Shown here piece by piece: positions 1 through 8,703 of a DNA stretch of 59,361 nt; position 1 is the first letter of the stretch, and every line of letters begins with the position of its first letter. Source of the stretch: Abyssisolibacter fermentans (GTDB lineage Bacteria; Bacillota; Clostridia; Tissierellales; MCWD3); assembly GCF_001559865.1 (NCBI RefSeq), contig NZ_LOHE01000036.1, forward strand, positions 1 through 59,361, read 5' to 3'. The position numbers and the translations under genes are program-made. A model generated the notes under the pieces. The model had not been told where the DNA came from and did no database searches. It saw nothing but the letters and a program-made list of their open reading frames with translations.

Positions 1-196
1 ACTTTGGAAGTATCATATCATTATTTAATAGCTGCTTTTACTATTTAAATAAGAATATTTTTAACTATAAGCAAGCATTAATATTTAAAATAAATTTTAT
101 ATTATTATTTTATTACTTAAAAAAAGTAGAAAATAAAATCCTATAAATTTTTACAAACAAAATTAGTTATTACAAAATTATATAAGGGGGAGTTTT

Positions 197-3100
197 ATGA
201 AAAAAATATTAGTATATTTAATGATTTTATCTGTTGTATTTATAAACACAACTAATGATGTGTCTGCTAAAACTATTGATAGAAACATTTTATTTTCTGA
301 TGCTGATTTTAAGAATGCATTGATTTATTATGGTGTTGATACCAACCATAATGGAGAGATATCCATTAGTGAAGCCGAGGCTGTTACTTTATTATATTTA
401 GAAGCAATAGGAATATCTAATATTAATGGAATAGAATATTTTACAAATTTGACTGAGTTATATCTACCTAATAATAATATAAACGACATTAGTAATTTAA
501 GTAGTTTAGTAAATTTGACAAAATTAAATCTGGGTAATAATGAAATTACTGATATTAATAGTATAAGTAGTTTAACAAATTTAACTGTTTTAGGTCTATA
601 TGGTAATAAAATAAGTGACATCAGTAGTTTAAGTGGCTTAACAAATTTGAATGGTATAAGTTTATATAGTAATAATATAAGTGATATAAGTAGTTTAAAT
701 GGCTTAACAAACTTAACTATTTTATATTTGTCTAATAATAATATAAGTGATTTAAGTAGTATAAGTGGCTTAACAAATCTAACTGATTTAACTTTGAATA
801 ATAGTAATATAGATGATATCAGCATGATAAGCGGTTTAACAAAATTAATTTATTTAGGTTTGGACAATAATAATATAAGTGATATTAGTGAATTAAGTAA
901 TTTAACAAATTTAAATCATTTAGGTCTTGTTAATAATAATATAATCGATATAAGTAGTTTAAGTAACTTAACGAATTTAAATTTTTTAAGTTTATATAAT
1001 AATAATATAAGTGAGATAAGTAGTATAAGTGCCTTAACAAATTTAACTGAATTATATCTAAATAAAAATAATATAAACGATATAAGCTGTATAAGAGGCT
1101 TAACAAATTTAACTAAATTAGGTCTAGATAATAATAATATAAGTAACATAAGTAGTATAAGTGGATTAACAAATTTAACCGATTTATACCTACATAATAA
1201 TAATATAAGTGACATAAGTAGTTTAAATGGCTTAACAAACTTAACTATTTTATATTTGTCTAATAATAATATAAGCGATATTAGTAGTATAAGTGGTTTA
1301 ATTAATTTAACTTATTTAAGTGTAAGTGATAATAATATAAGCGATATCAGTAGTATAAATGAATTAACAAATTTAACTACGTTAGATTTATCTAATAATA
1401 ATATAAGTAATATAAGTGGATTGAAAGGATTGGAAAATTTAACTAGTTTTAGCCTGTCTTATAATATGATAAAGGATATCAGTAGTATAAGTGGATTAAA
1501 GAATTTAAATAGTTTATATCTTAGTTATAATAGTATAAGAGATATAAGTAGTATAAATTGTCTAACAAATTTAACTAATTTAAACCTATCTAATAATAAT
1601 ATAAGCGACATCAGCAGTATAAGTAGCTTAACAAACTTAAGGGAGTTAAATATTAGAGAGAATCCACTATATGATGAATTTACACGTGGGGCTAATCATA
1701 AAACAAATTTAGATTTTACAATCGGTAATGAAATTTATGAAGTATGGGTTATTCGTAGTGCTTATAATAATTATTTAAAAGATTTAAAACTATCCAATGG
1801 AACACTATCAAAAGTATTTAATACGACATTAACAAATTATACGGCAACAGTAGAGAATGATGCAACAGAAATAAGAGTAATACCAACAGTAGATAACAGG
1901 AAAGCTAGAGTAAAAGTTAATGGAAGAAGTGTAGTAAGTGGAAAGCAATCAAAAAAAATACCATTAAATGCAGGAGAAACTTTAATTAACATTGAAGTAA
2001 AAGCAAAGAATGGAGACATAAAAACATATACAGTAACTGTATATAAGGACTTTAACATTACGTTTTCTGATACGAATTTAAAACAAGCATTGATTAATGT
2101 AGGAGTTGATACTAACGATAATAAAGAGATATCTTTAGCTGAAGCTAAGGCACCGACTGAGTTAGATTTATCTTCAGCAGAAATAGTTGATATTGAGGGA
2201 CTACAGTATTTTACGAATTTAACTAGGTTATCGCTAAATGATAATAAAATAAGTGATATAAGTAGTATAAGTGGATTGACGAATTTGACTGAATTATATT
2301 TGGGTGATAATAAAATAAGTGACATCAGCAGTATAAGTGGTCTAATAAATTTGATTAAGTTAAATCTGTGTGACAATAATATAAGTGACATAAGTAGTAT
2401 AAGTAGTTTAACTAATTTGACTTCTTATTTAGGTTTGTCTAGTAACAATATAAGTGATATCAGTAGTATAAGAGGTCTAACAAACTTAAGAGTTTTATTA
2501 CTGGCTGATAATGAAATAAGTAATATAAGTGGTATAAGTGAATTAACGAATTTGGATTATTTAAATTTGTCTAGTAATAAAATAGGCGATATTAGTAGTA
2601 TAAATAGCTTAACGAATTTGACTTATTTAGAGCTGTCTAGTAATGAAATAAGCAATATAAGTAGTATAAGTGGTTTAACAAACTTGACTGATTTATGGCT
2701 AGCTGATAATAAAATAAGCGACATTAGTAGCTTAAGAGGCTTAACGAATTTGACTGAATTACGTTTAGGTAATAATAATATAAACGATATAAGTAGTTTA
2801 AGAGGCTTAACGAATTTGACTAAATTAGGTTTGGGTAATAATAATATAAACGATATAAGTAGTTTAAGAGGCTTAACGAATTTGGCTGAATTAGGTTTAG
2901 GTAATACTAATATAAACGATATAAGTAGTATAAGTGGCTTAACAAACTTGACTGATTTATGGCTAGCTGATAATAAAATAAGTGACATTAGTAGTATAAA
3001 TGGATTAACGAATTTGACTGATTTAGTTTTGTCCAATAATAATATAAAGGATATAAGTAGTATAAGTGGATTAATAAATTTAACCGATTTATGTTTATCT

Positions 3101-3433
3101 GATAATGAAATAAGTAACATTAGTAGTATAAGTGGGTTAAAAAAATTAACTTATTTAGATTTATCTGATAATGTTATAACCGACATAAGTAGTATAAGTG
3201 GACTAATGAATTTGAGTAAATTAAAATTGTATTATAATAATATAAACGATATAAGTAGCATAAGTTGTTTAATAAATTTAACTTATTTAGGTTTATCTTT
3301 TAATAAAATAAGCGACATTAGTAGTATAAGTGGTTTAACGAATTTGACTGAATTATATCTAAATAATAATAATATAACCGACATAAGTACTTTGAAGAAA
3401 TTAACCAATTTAAAGAGATATAGAATTAAATAA
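197..3433 (+). CDS. Secreted internalin-like leucine-rich-repeat protein
   Basis: The 1078-residue product has an N-terminal signal peptide (hydrophobic core at residues 5-17, probable cleavage after VSA near residue 24). Two similar modules follow. Each opens with an EF-hand-like cap (DTNHNGEISISE near residue 48, DTNDNKEISLAE near residue 635) and continues with a long run of 22-residue leucine-rich repeats of the form NISDISSISGLTNLTxLxL. Between them, residues about 500-610 look like a cadherin-like beta-sandwich domain (ending near TYTVTVYKDF). I see no LPXTG signal, S-layer domain or C-terminal membrane anchor, so it is probably secreted or wall-associated by another route. The start is supported by an AGGGGGAG ribosome site. 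The near-identical DNA repeats invite repeat-number variation. Repeats of this class usually bind proteins; the ligand is unknown. Confidence 0.9.
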   Translation: MKKILVYLMILSVVFINTTNDVSAKTIDRNILFSDADFKNALIYYGVDTNHNGEISISEAEAVTLLYLEAIGISNINGIEYFTNLTELYLPNNNINDISNLSSLVNLTKLNLGNNEITDINSISSLTNLTVLGLYGNKISDISSLSGLTNLNGISLYSNNISDISSLNGLTNLTILYLSNNNISDLSSISGLTNLTDLTLNNSNIDDISMISGLTKLIYLGLDNNNISDISELSNLTNLNHLGLVNNNIIDISSLSNLTNLNFLSLYNNNISEISSISALTNLTELYLNKNNINDISCIRGLTNLTKLGLDNNNISNISSISGLTNLTDLYLHNNNISDISSLNGLTNLTILYLSNNNISDISSISGLINLTYLSVSDNNISDISSINELTNLTTLDLSNNNISNISGLKGLENLTSFSLSYNMIKDISSISGLKNLNSLYLSYNSIRDISSINCLTNLTNLNLSNNNISDISSISSLTNLRELNIRENPLYDEFTRGANHKTNLDFTIGNEIYEVWVIRSAYNNYLKDLKLSNGTLSKVFNTTLTNYTATVENDATEIRVIPTVDNRKARVKVNGRSVVSGKQSKKIPLNAGETLINIEVKAKNGDIKTYTVTVYKDFNITFSDTNLKQALINVGVDTNDNKEISLAEAKAPTELDLSSAEIVDIEGLQYFTNLTRLSLNDNKISDISSISGLTNLTELYLGDNKISDISSISGLINLIKLNLCDNNISDISSISSLTNLTSYLGLSSNNISDISSIRGLTNLRVLLLADNEISNISGISELTNLDYLNLSSNKIGDISSINSLTNLTYLELSSNEISNISSISGLTNLTDLWLADNKISDISSLRGLTNLTELRLGNNNINDISSLRGLTNLTKLGLGNNNINDISSLRGLTNLAELGLGNTNINDISSISGLTNLTDLWLADNKISDISSINGLTNLTDLVLSNNNIKDISSISGLINLTDLCLSDNEISNISSISGLKKLTYLDLSDNVITDISSISGLMNLSKLKLYYNNINDISSISCLINLTYLGLSFNKISDISSISGLTNLTELYLNNNNITDISTLKKLTNLKRYRIK

Positions 3434-3784
3434 ATAAGTAATGTAACAAGCTTGGGTATTATAGTTCCTATGTTTTGTTTTTTTATCCTATTCTAACTCA
3501 TTAGACAAAGTGTAAAAATTGGAAGATGAGAATATGGATAAATATATAGAACCACTTTAAATTCATGCAGAACTGTTAGAACGTCTTAGAGAAAAAAAGC
3601 ATAATTAAAAACTTAAAATGCAACTTTTAATAACAACAATGAAAAGAAATATTTGTAAGAGTAGCTTACTGGTATAGGCAAACATCTGATAATCTTTGCT
3701 GGTTCAGTAAAGAGGGAGTTAAAAAACATTAAATAAAAGTGTTGAGAAACCCCCCCTCTTAAATTCACCGACAAAGAAACATCA
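3434..3784. other. Gene-free stretch downstream of the LRR gene
   Basis: I find no convincing gene, RNA or terminator here. Short open stretches lack ribosome sites and conserved motifs. The sequence looks like decayed DNA leading into the direct repeat that starts at 3785. Confidence 0.4.
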
Positions 3785-3959
3785 GATGCTTGCCTAGTTG
3801 CTTTATTGGTTTTAGTGTTTATTTTGGCGCAAAGCTTATTGAGTCTTTTTTTTTGCCTATTTTAAACAGTATTAGTGCGAAATCAACAAGGAATAAAAGG
3901 GTTTTTAAGATAAATGTAGAAATATTATATTTGAATTTGAGTCTATATAGTAGATAATA
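3785..3959. repeat. Long direct repeat, copy A
   Basis: About 175 bp beginning GATGCTTGCCTAGTT and ending near TAGATAAT. It recurs in the same orientation at 4656-4828 with scattered substitutions and small indels. Shared blocks include GGAATAAAAGGGTTT and TAGTAGATAAT. The two copies bracket a truncated attC-like site and the 150-residue membrane-protein gene. I do not recognise the element. A segmental duplication within the cassette platform would explain it. Confidence 0.8.
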
Positions 3960-3962
3960 GTT

Positions 3963-4038
3963 GGCACATTAGCTCTTGTCAGGGCATGAGCACCTTCGTT
4001 CTAAGGTTGAGAAACGTCGGTAACACGAAACTTTATGT
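3963..4038 (+). repeat. Left-truncated attC-like site
   Basis: The middle part (GCACATT, then GGGCATGAGCACC) resembles the central region of the sites at 7456 and 11205. The right end, TTTATGTGACAG at 4032, resembles GTTATGTGAC at the end of the complete site at 10504-10513, with the first base of the core changed from G to T. No left RYYYAAC half is present; direct repeat copy A sits in its place. It reads as a degraded cassette boundary whose cassette would carry the 4152-4604 gene. Confidence 0.5.
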
Positions 4039-4151
4039 GACAGAATTATGCTAATTTTTGAAAGGAGATAAAGTTATATGGTAATTAGTAATGAATTAAA
4101 ATAAATAATGTATCAACTATAGTACAGTATTACACTAATGGAGGTGATTTC

Positions 4152-4604
4152 ATGGCAGGTTTTTACATTGTATTATTTATGATTGGAATGATTACTGTGG
4201 GCATTGGCATAGCAATCGTGCTTCCACTTATTGTTGGATTTATCATTATGCCAAAAGACTCCGAAAAACGACTTAAAAAGGCTTTTGTATATTGGGTTGG
4301 TATGTTAGGTGTCCAGATAGCAACCTTGTCTATAACGATAATTTTAGCAATACCCATAGGTTTAGTAATACCATTTGCAAATTGGACGACTGATGATATT
4401 GGACCTTTAGCATTTCTGCTTTCGATTGCGTTTAATGTAATTCCTATAATTCTACTAACTTTGTTATCAATATTTGTTTATAAACGAATCAGTAAAAGTA
4501 AAACGAAAAAACAAACTGTTATTGTTATAGCGATTCAATCTATTCTTATGTCTTTCGGAATTAAAATGGTCGGATTAGCGACAACAGCAACATGGATACT
4601 ATAG
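4152..4604 (+). CDS. Small four-helix membrane protein
   Basis: A 150-residue, very hydrophobic protein of unknown family. Four transmembrane segments are evident: residues about 5-33, 46-76, 82-110 and 122-148. A basic loop, KRISKSKTKKQT, precedes the last helix. The start has a strong ribosome site (GGAGGTGATTTC then ATG). It lies just downstream of a truncated attC-like end, as expected for the single gene of a former integron cassette; many cassette genes encode small proteins of unknown function. I see no catalytic motif. It could be an immunity-type or stress membrane protein, but the sequence does not decide this. Confidence 0.75.
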   Translation: MAGFYIVLFMIGMITVGIGIAIVLPLIVGFIIMPKDSEKRLKKAFVYWVGMLGVQIATLSITIILAIPIGLVIPFANWTTDDIGPLAFLLSIAFNVIPIILLTLLSIFVYKRISKSKTKKQTVIVIAIQSILMSFGIKMVGLATTATWIL

Positions 4605-4655
4605 TTCAGTATTAACATATATTACACCCAAAAGTACCTGTCCCCTATGGGTGTG

Positions 4656-4828
4656 GATGCTTGCCTAGTTATTTTATTGGTTGTAGTGTTTATTTTTAGT
4701 GAAGCTTTGCGAATCCTTTAATACCTTATATAAACAATATTAGTGCAAAATTAACAAGGAATAAAAGGGTTTGTAAGATAAATGTAGAAATATTATATGT
4801 GGATTTGAGTTTTATATAGTAGATAATG
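4656..4828. repeat. Long direct repeat, copy B
   Basis: Second copy of the element at 3785-3959, same orientation. It is followed directly by the recombinase remnant rather than by an attC-like site. The rest of 4605-5207 holds only that remnant, a hairpin and the attI-like core. Confidence 0.8.
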
Positions 4829-4871
4829 TCTAAAACTAAAATAGAAAGAAATAGTTAAATATTCAATAATT

Positions 4872-5056
4872 AGAAAAGTTATTGTATATATTTTGATACA
4901 TTCGATTGTTACTCATCTATTAGAAGGAGAAGATTAACAGATTTGAGATATATACAAGAACTCTTAGGGCATAATAGTTCAAAAACAACTGAGATATATA
5001 CACATGTAACGAATAAGAATTTAAGATATATTATGAGTCCATTAGATAATATATAA
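4872..5056 (+). pseudogene. Tyrosine recombinase (integrase) remnant, C-terminal end
   Basis: Reading from 4872 gives [20 protein letters not shown]. It then needs a one-base frame change near 4932-4937 to continue as [23 protein letters not shown] and finally YIMSPLDNI before a stop. This is the last third of a tyrosine recombinase: HxxR-box region, LLGH box and the catalytic tyrosine in IYTH. The frame break, the loss of the upstream part, and Ile where the HxxR-box arginine is expected (LIHS instead of LRHS) all show that it is dead. The ending SPLD resembles integron integrases but also occurs in other phage-type recombinases. Its 3' end faces the cassette array, as in inverted-type integrons. 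Confidence 0.8.
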
Positions 5057-5058
5057 GA

Positions 5059-5088
5059 GGTATTTGCGAACTTTAGTTCGCAAATACC
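5059..5088. repeat. Perfect hairpin between recombinase remnant and attI-like core
   Basis: Arms GGTATTTGCGAAC and GTTCGCAAATACC (13 bp, no mismatch) around a TTTA loop, starting 3 bases after the remnant's stop codon. There is no T-tract, so it is not a typical intrinsic terminator. It may be part of the recombination platform. Confidence 0.6.
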
Positions 5089-5133
5089 ACCAGATTTGAG
5101 TAATAGTTAGAACTAACATACGGAGATTTAAAA

Positions 5134-5140
5134 GTTAGGC
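5134..5140 (+). other. attI-like core site (GTTAGGC), left edge of cassette 1
   Basis: GTTAGGC fits the integron core GTTRRRY and is preceded by AAA, as at known attI cores. The following bases (TTAGGCGA) are complementary to the TCGCCTAA at the far end of the same segment (7454-7461), as required if the segment once existed as a circular cassette. A matching left RYYYAAC/L'' half is not evident, which fits an attI-type site better than an attC site. Confidence 0.6.
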
Positions 5141-5207
5141 GAAAGAATTTACTAATGTACTGAGAAAAAAAGTATCAATAATGATAAAATGACTCAAGGA
5201 GGAATGT

Positions 5208-6560
5208 ATGAAGATAATTAGTTTTGAAGGTAAGAATATTCATGGATTTATGAATGTTGAAATTAATTTTAATGAGGACTTATCGTTAATCATTGGCGGT
5301 AATGGGTCGGGGAAAACTACTGCGTTAAGACTGATACAGTCAATAATTACCCCATCATTTGAAGAATTAATGAAGACTAGGTTTGACTTCATTTGTTTAA
5401 CAATTAGTCATCATAATAAGATGCACACTATTAAATGTAAAAAAGATAAGAAGGATTTAGTTTTAAGTGTGGACTCTATAACAGAAAGCCTTTGTGTAGA
5501 TAATTTAGAATTTGACGAATTGGAATATATTTCAAATAATAGTGAAAGTAAATTTATTGAAAAAATAAAGGAGTATCCATTAGAATATCGGAAACACCCT
5601 GTAATTGAATTTATAGTAGATATACCTTCGCCTATTTTTTTGGGACTAGAAAGAAGATTTGAATTACGGGACTTTAATAATGAATATAGATATCAAAGGA
5701 ATATAGTTTATTACAGAGATTCATTTTCAAAAAGTATGAAGAATAGACGTTTATATGAAGGAACACTAAATAGTGGACTAATAGATGCCCAATATCTAAT
5801 ACAAGAAACTTATAAAAAAGTAAAGAAAAATGATGAGTATAATTTATCCATGTTGCGAGAGAAGTTGTTACTCTCTTCATTTAAATTCAGAGAGTTTGAT
5901 ATTAATGAATTTACAAATAGTTTAAATAATTGGAAACAAAAAAAAGACTTGCTTGGTAAGAAAGAAGAAATTCTAGATAACATTAGAAAGATAGAAGGAA
6001 ACAAAAAAACCTTGAGCAAAGAGCTAGAAATATTTTTTGAAAGATTAGAAACCCTTTTAGAACAAGATATTGACTCAAGAGATACAACAAATATTGATTT
6101 AGAACTCATAATTAACATGTCACAAATTGACAAGATTTTCGAATTAATAGAAATTGTTGATAACCACAAGAATAAAACAGATAAAATGTTTTCAAAGTTT
6201 ACCACTTTTTTATCTATAATTAATGAATTCTATAAAGATTCTGATAAAAGGATTGAGTTAGATACGTTAGGACAATTGAAAGTTACTAGAGCAAATTGTA
6301 AGAGTTGCTCTGTTAATACGTTATCGTCAGGAGAACGACAGCTACTGGTTATATTTGCACATGCTTTATTCAATTTCTCTAGTAGGAATAAGGTATTTAT
6401 TATTGATGAGCCAGAATTATCTTTACATATTAGATGGCAGCAGATATTTGTAAGATCAATAATGGATAATTGTCCGGAAACTCAATTTATTATGGCAACA
6501 CATTCTCCAGATATAGTTGATGAGTATGATTTAAATATTATTAAGAATTGGAGGAAATAG
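5208..6560 (+). CDS. PARIS AriA-like AAA ATPase
   Basis: A 450-residue ABC/OLD-type ATPase. Walker A is GGNGSGKT at residues 30-37, the ABC signature is LSSGERQLL, Walker B is VFIIDEPELSLH, and the switch histidine lies in ATHSPDIV near the C terminus. A helical, charged middle section (residues about 200-330) is probably coiled-coil. The next gene, one base downstream, encodes a DUF4435/TOPRIM protein. The ATPase-then-DUF4435 order and the lengths (450 and 299) match PARIS anti-phage systems, in which AriA senses a phage anti-restriction protein and releases the AriB nuclease. The start has an AAGGAGG site. It is the first gene of integron-like cassette 1. Other AAA/DUF4435 pairs exist, so the PARIS label is likely rather than certain. 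Confidence 0.8.
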   Translation: MKIISFEGKNIHGFMNVEINFNEDLSLIIGGNGSGKTTALRLIQSIITPSFEELMKTRFDFICLTISHHNKMHTIKCKKDKKDLVLSVDSITESLCVDNLEFDELEYISNNSESKFIEKIKEYPLEYRKHPVIEFIVDIPSPIFLGLERRFELRDFNNEYRYQRNIVYYRDSFSKSMKNRRLYEGTLNSGLIDAQYLIQETYKKVKKNDEYNLSMLREKLLLSSFKFREFDINEFTNSLNNWKQKKDLLGKKEEILDNIRKIEGNKKTLSKELEIFFERLETLLEQDIDSRDTTNIDLELIINMSQIDKIFELIEIVDNHKNKTDKMFSKFTTFLSIINEFYKDSDKRIELDTLGQLKVTRANCKSCSVNTLSSGERQLLVIFAHALFNFSSRNKVFIIDEPELSLHIRWQQIFVRSIMDNCPETQFIMATHSPDIVDEYDLNIIKNWRK

Positions 6561-6561
6561 T

Positions 6562-7461
6562 ATGCAAAATGAAAGAACAACAGCTGCAAAATATTCTAAA
6601 CATAATTTTCTAAGTAATGATAACGATTTGATTTTTTTTGTTGAAGATACAAATATTGCTTCGAGAAAACTATATTCAGAAATATTATCAACTGTATTTA
6701 GTGATATTTCAATGGACAATATATATCCATTAGGAAATAGAATTGAAGTAGTTAAGCAGTGTAAAAAAAAGCAAAATCTTGACGATACAAGAAGAGAAAT
6801 CTATATTATTGATGGTGATTTATATTTACTTAGTGGTGAGGATAACACTATTTTTGCGGACATTGAAGAATTGGACAAGCTATTTACCTTGCCTAGATAC
6901 TGTATTGAAAATTTTTTGATAAGTGAAAACTCATTAATTGATATTTTAGATGAAGAGGATACTGTAAAACATCGTGATGATATTATGAGTAAGTTAAACT
7001 ACTCAGAGTGGAAAATTAAGAATAATGAACTTTTTAAGAAATTATATATAGAATATGCAATATGCAAGAAAGAGATAAAATACATACCTACTATTGGTTA
7101 CGGTATCAATAAATTGGTATCATGTGGTGAAGGCGAATTAGATCCAAAAAAAGTAGATGATAGAATTAGAGATTTACAAAAACAAATTATTAGTAAAATT
7201 GGTAATGATCGTTATAAAAATGCTAGAAAATTTGTTGAAGAGAGTATTAGATATGAAGATGAGTTTATGCTATATTATGTATCAGCTAAAGACCATTTAT
7301 TACCCTTGTTGTATCCTAGACTAAATGGTATTACAAAACTTAATTGTCCTAAGGATACATATCTTATAAAATTCGCAAAACGACTCGATAAAGAGAAATT
7401 AAATGATTTATTAGAATTTGTAAGCAAATTATACCCTGAAACCGTAAATTCCATCGCCTAA
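6562..7461 (+). CDS. PARIS AriB-like DUF4435 TOPRIM protein
   Basis: A 299-residue protein with a DUF4435/TOPRIM-type N terminus: acidic strand IFFVEDTN (Glu28) and the DxD motif IIDGDLY (Asp84, Asp86), followed by CIENFLI, typical of the family. In PARIS the AriB effector is released from AriA and cleaves host tRNA, aborting infection; that role is inferred here. The gene follows the ATPase with one base between and has its own GGAGG site, so the two are co-translated. Unusually, its stop codon TAA (7459-7461) lies inside the GCCTAAC box of the downstream attC-like site, so the recombination site supplies the end of the gene. Confidence 0.8.
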   Translation: MQNERTTAAKYSKHNFLSNDNDLIFFVEDTNIASRKLYSEILSTVFSDISMDNIYPLGNRIEVVKQCKKKQNLDDTRREIYIIDGDLYLLSGEDNTIFADIEELDKLFTLPRYCIENFLISENSLIDILDEEDTVKHRDDIMSKLNYSEWKIKNNELFKKLYIEYAICKKEIKYIPTIGYGINKLVSCGEGELDPKKVDDRIRDLQKQIISKIGNDRYKNARKFVEESIRYEDEFMLYYVSAKDHLLPLLYPRLNGITKLNCPKDTYLIKFAKRLDKEKLNDLLEFVSKLYPETVNSIA

Positions 7462-7571
7462 CAATATACTCCCATTCGCTTTGCACATTTTTTCACCGGG
7501 TGTAAACACCATTATGGAAGAGATTCTATGTAAGCCGGTTCAAAAACGTTGGGAGTACCTGAACGTTAGGC
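7456..7571 (+). repeat. attC-like recombination site 1 (complete)
   Basis: Left box GCCTAAC (7456-7462), then L'' TACTCCCA (7467-7474), a central region with an inner GGGTGTAAACACC palindrome, L' TGGGAGTA (7550-7557) and right box GTTAGGC (7565-7571). L''/L' and the outer boxes pair perfectly, giving the R''-L''-loop-L'-R' layout and roughly 116 bp length of an integron attC. The spacers between the boxes differ on the two sides (AATA against CCTGAAC), leaving unpaired bases as in real attC sites. Confidence 0.75.
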
Positions 7572-7672
7572 GACAGAATCAATTAGGTTTTTATACAAAG
7601 AAAAGTATTATGTTAATAAAAGTTGCTAGTTATTTCGCTATAGATTTCAATTCATAATAGGAGGAGTTAATT

Positions 7673-8152
7673 ATGGCATATGTAGTTAAGTCAACTGAAC
7701 GTTTAAGACCTTCAGCAGCAGATACAGAAACAAAAGCATTATTGTACTTAATGAATTTTAGAAGTGATAGTGACCAAATTCATTATTTTGTAGTAGACTT
7801 TTTAAATGATTTAACTGGAATGACTAAAATGTCAGATAAACTATGGGATTTGCAGTCAAAGGGAGATAAGAAGCCATCTCCCAATGCTATTGGTAGAGAA
7901 TTAGTTACTTTGTATAAGAATTATGTAAGCGAATTTGAATTTAGTAACTATATACTCTTTTTAGGAGGTATATCCAATACAGTAAGAATTGACGAAAAAC
8001 AAACACAATTTAATATATCTAATATAAAAGATACTGCTTTAGCAAATATTAAAAAAGGTTTATTAGATGAATGCAAAAAGAAAACATATATCGCTGAAGA
8101 AGATATAAGTGAAGAAAAAATAGATAAATTTTTAAGACAGTGTTTTTTGTAA
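7673..8152 (+). CDS. DUF4297-like PD-(D/E)xK nuclease, N-terminal part
   Basis: The 159-residue reading frame resembles the start of DUF4297/Cap4-type nucleases. The core DLQSKGDKKPSP (near residue 59) carries the (D/E)xK-type active site, followed by LVTLYKNYVSEFEF and ILFLGG. The start has a GGAGGAG site. The frame ends abruptly at FLRQCFL within a run of six T, exactly where the overlapping frame from 8140 continues with a sequence that fits the same family. I therefore read 7673-8703 as one gene of about 345 residues interrupted by a one-base frame change. This effector type pairs with ABC/SMC ATPases in ABC-3C and Lamassu defence systems. Confidence 0.7.
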   Translation: MAYVVKSTERLRPSAADTETKALLYLMNFRSDSDQIHYFVVDFLNDLTGMTKMSDKLWDLQSKGDKKPSPNAIGRELVTLYKNYVSEFEFSNYILFLGGISNTVRIDEKQTQFNISNIKDTALANIKKGLLDECKKKTYIAEEDISEEKIDKFLRQCFL

Positions 8153-8703
8153 TAGACAATCAAAGTAAGAAAGATTACGTTAAAAAGATAATTAAGTTAA
8201 ACCCAGCAATTATCCCTAAGGAAGAGACTCTTATTGCTATTTTTAATGAAATAAGAAATACACAAGCAGGAAAAAAGAACACTAGTGTAGTTGAGGGTGT
8301 TACACTAGAAGCTCCTGATGAAGTTCTTAATTATGGGAGACATTTAACTACCACGGAGATTCGCCTTTTGGTACTCAATAGAATACTGAATCAAAAGGTA
8401 ATAGGATCAAATGTTCCACGCTCTTTTATTTATACATATAGCCGATTTCCGGAAGAAAATAGAAATAATTTGTTAGAAGATTGTCAGCTAGACTTATCTA
8501 GGGCTTTATTTAATAGTAATTGCAAAGAAGATTTTTGGAAGCTTTTTGAGAATATATATAACATTATTACTAACAATCCGTTAGACAATATAAATGAGTT
8601 ATATAGAAAATTAGATAAAAACATTATAAATAGAAGTATGGATTTTACGACTCTTTCATTAAAATATTTTATATCTGTAATTAAGGATGGGATCGAATTA
8701 TGA
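8140..8703 (+). CDS. DUF4297-like nuclease, C-terminal part (frame -1)
   Basis: A 187-residue frame overlapping the previous one by 13 bases. It could start at GTG 8140, but no good ribosome site precedes that codon. Content such as KIIKLNPAIIPKEETL, FNEIRNTQAGKK and YGRHLTTTEIRLLVLNRIL looks like the middle and C-terminal part of the same nuclease family, so it is best read as a continuation after a -1 shift. An alternative is a separate middle component of an ABC-3C or Lamassu (LmuC-like) system. It overlaps the following ATPase gene by ATGA. Confidence 0.6.
   Translation: MFFVIDNQSKKDYVKKIIKLNPAIIPKEETLIAIFNEIRNTQAGKKNTSVVEGVTLEAPDEVLNYGRHLTTTEIRLLVLNRILNQKVIGSNVPRSFIYTYSRFPEENRNNLLEDCQLDLSRALFNSNCKEDFWKLFENIYNIITNNPLDNINELYRKLDKNIINRSMDFTTLSLKYFISVIKDGIEL
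8143..8149 (+). other. Slippery heptamer T TTT TTG at the frame junction
   Basis: In the upstream frame the codons are TGT TTT TTG TAA. The bases 8143-8149 have the X XXY YYZ form used for -1 ribosomal slippage. A -1 slip would fuse QCF to FVIDNQ and bypass the stop at 8150. A simple one-base deletion, or an assembly error in the T-run, would look the same. Confidence 0.5.

Noticed and set aside
328-3120. Several leucine-rich open frames on the minus strand
   Set aside because: They are mirror images of the repeat codons of the LRR gene, with no ribosome sites or independent motifs.
600-3400. Regular DNA repeats resembling a CRISPR or satellite array
   Set aside because: The 66-base period equals 22 codons and follows the leucine-rich repeat; there are no unique spacers.
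5059-5088. Hairpin as a terminator of the recombinase
   Set aside because: No T-run on either side; kept only as an inverted repeat.
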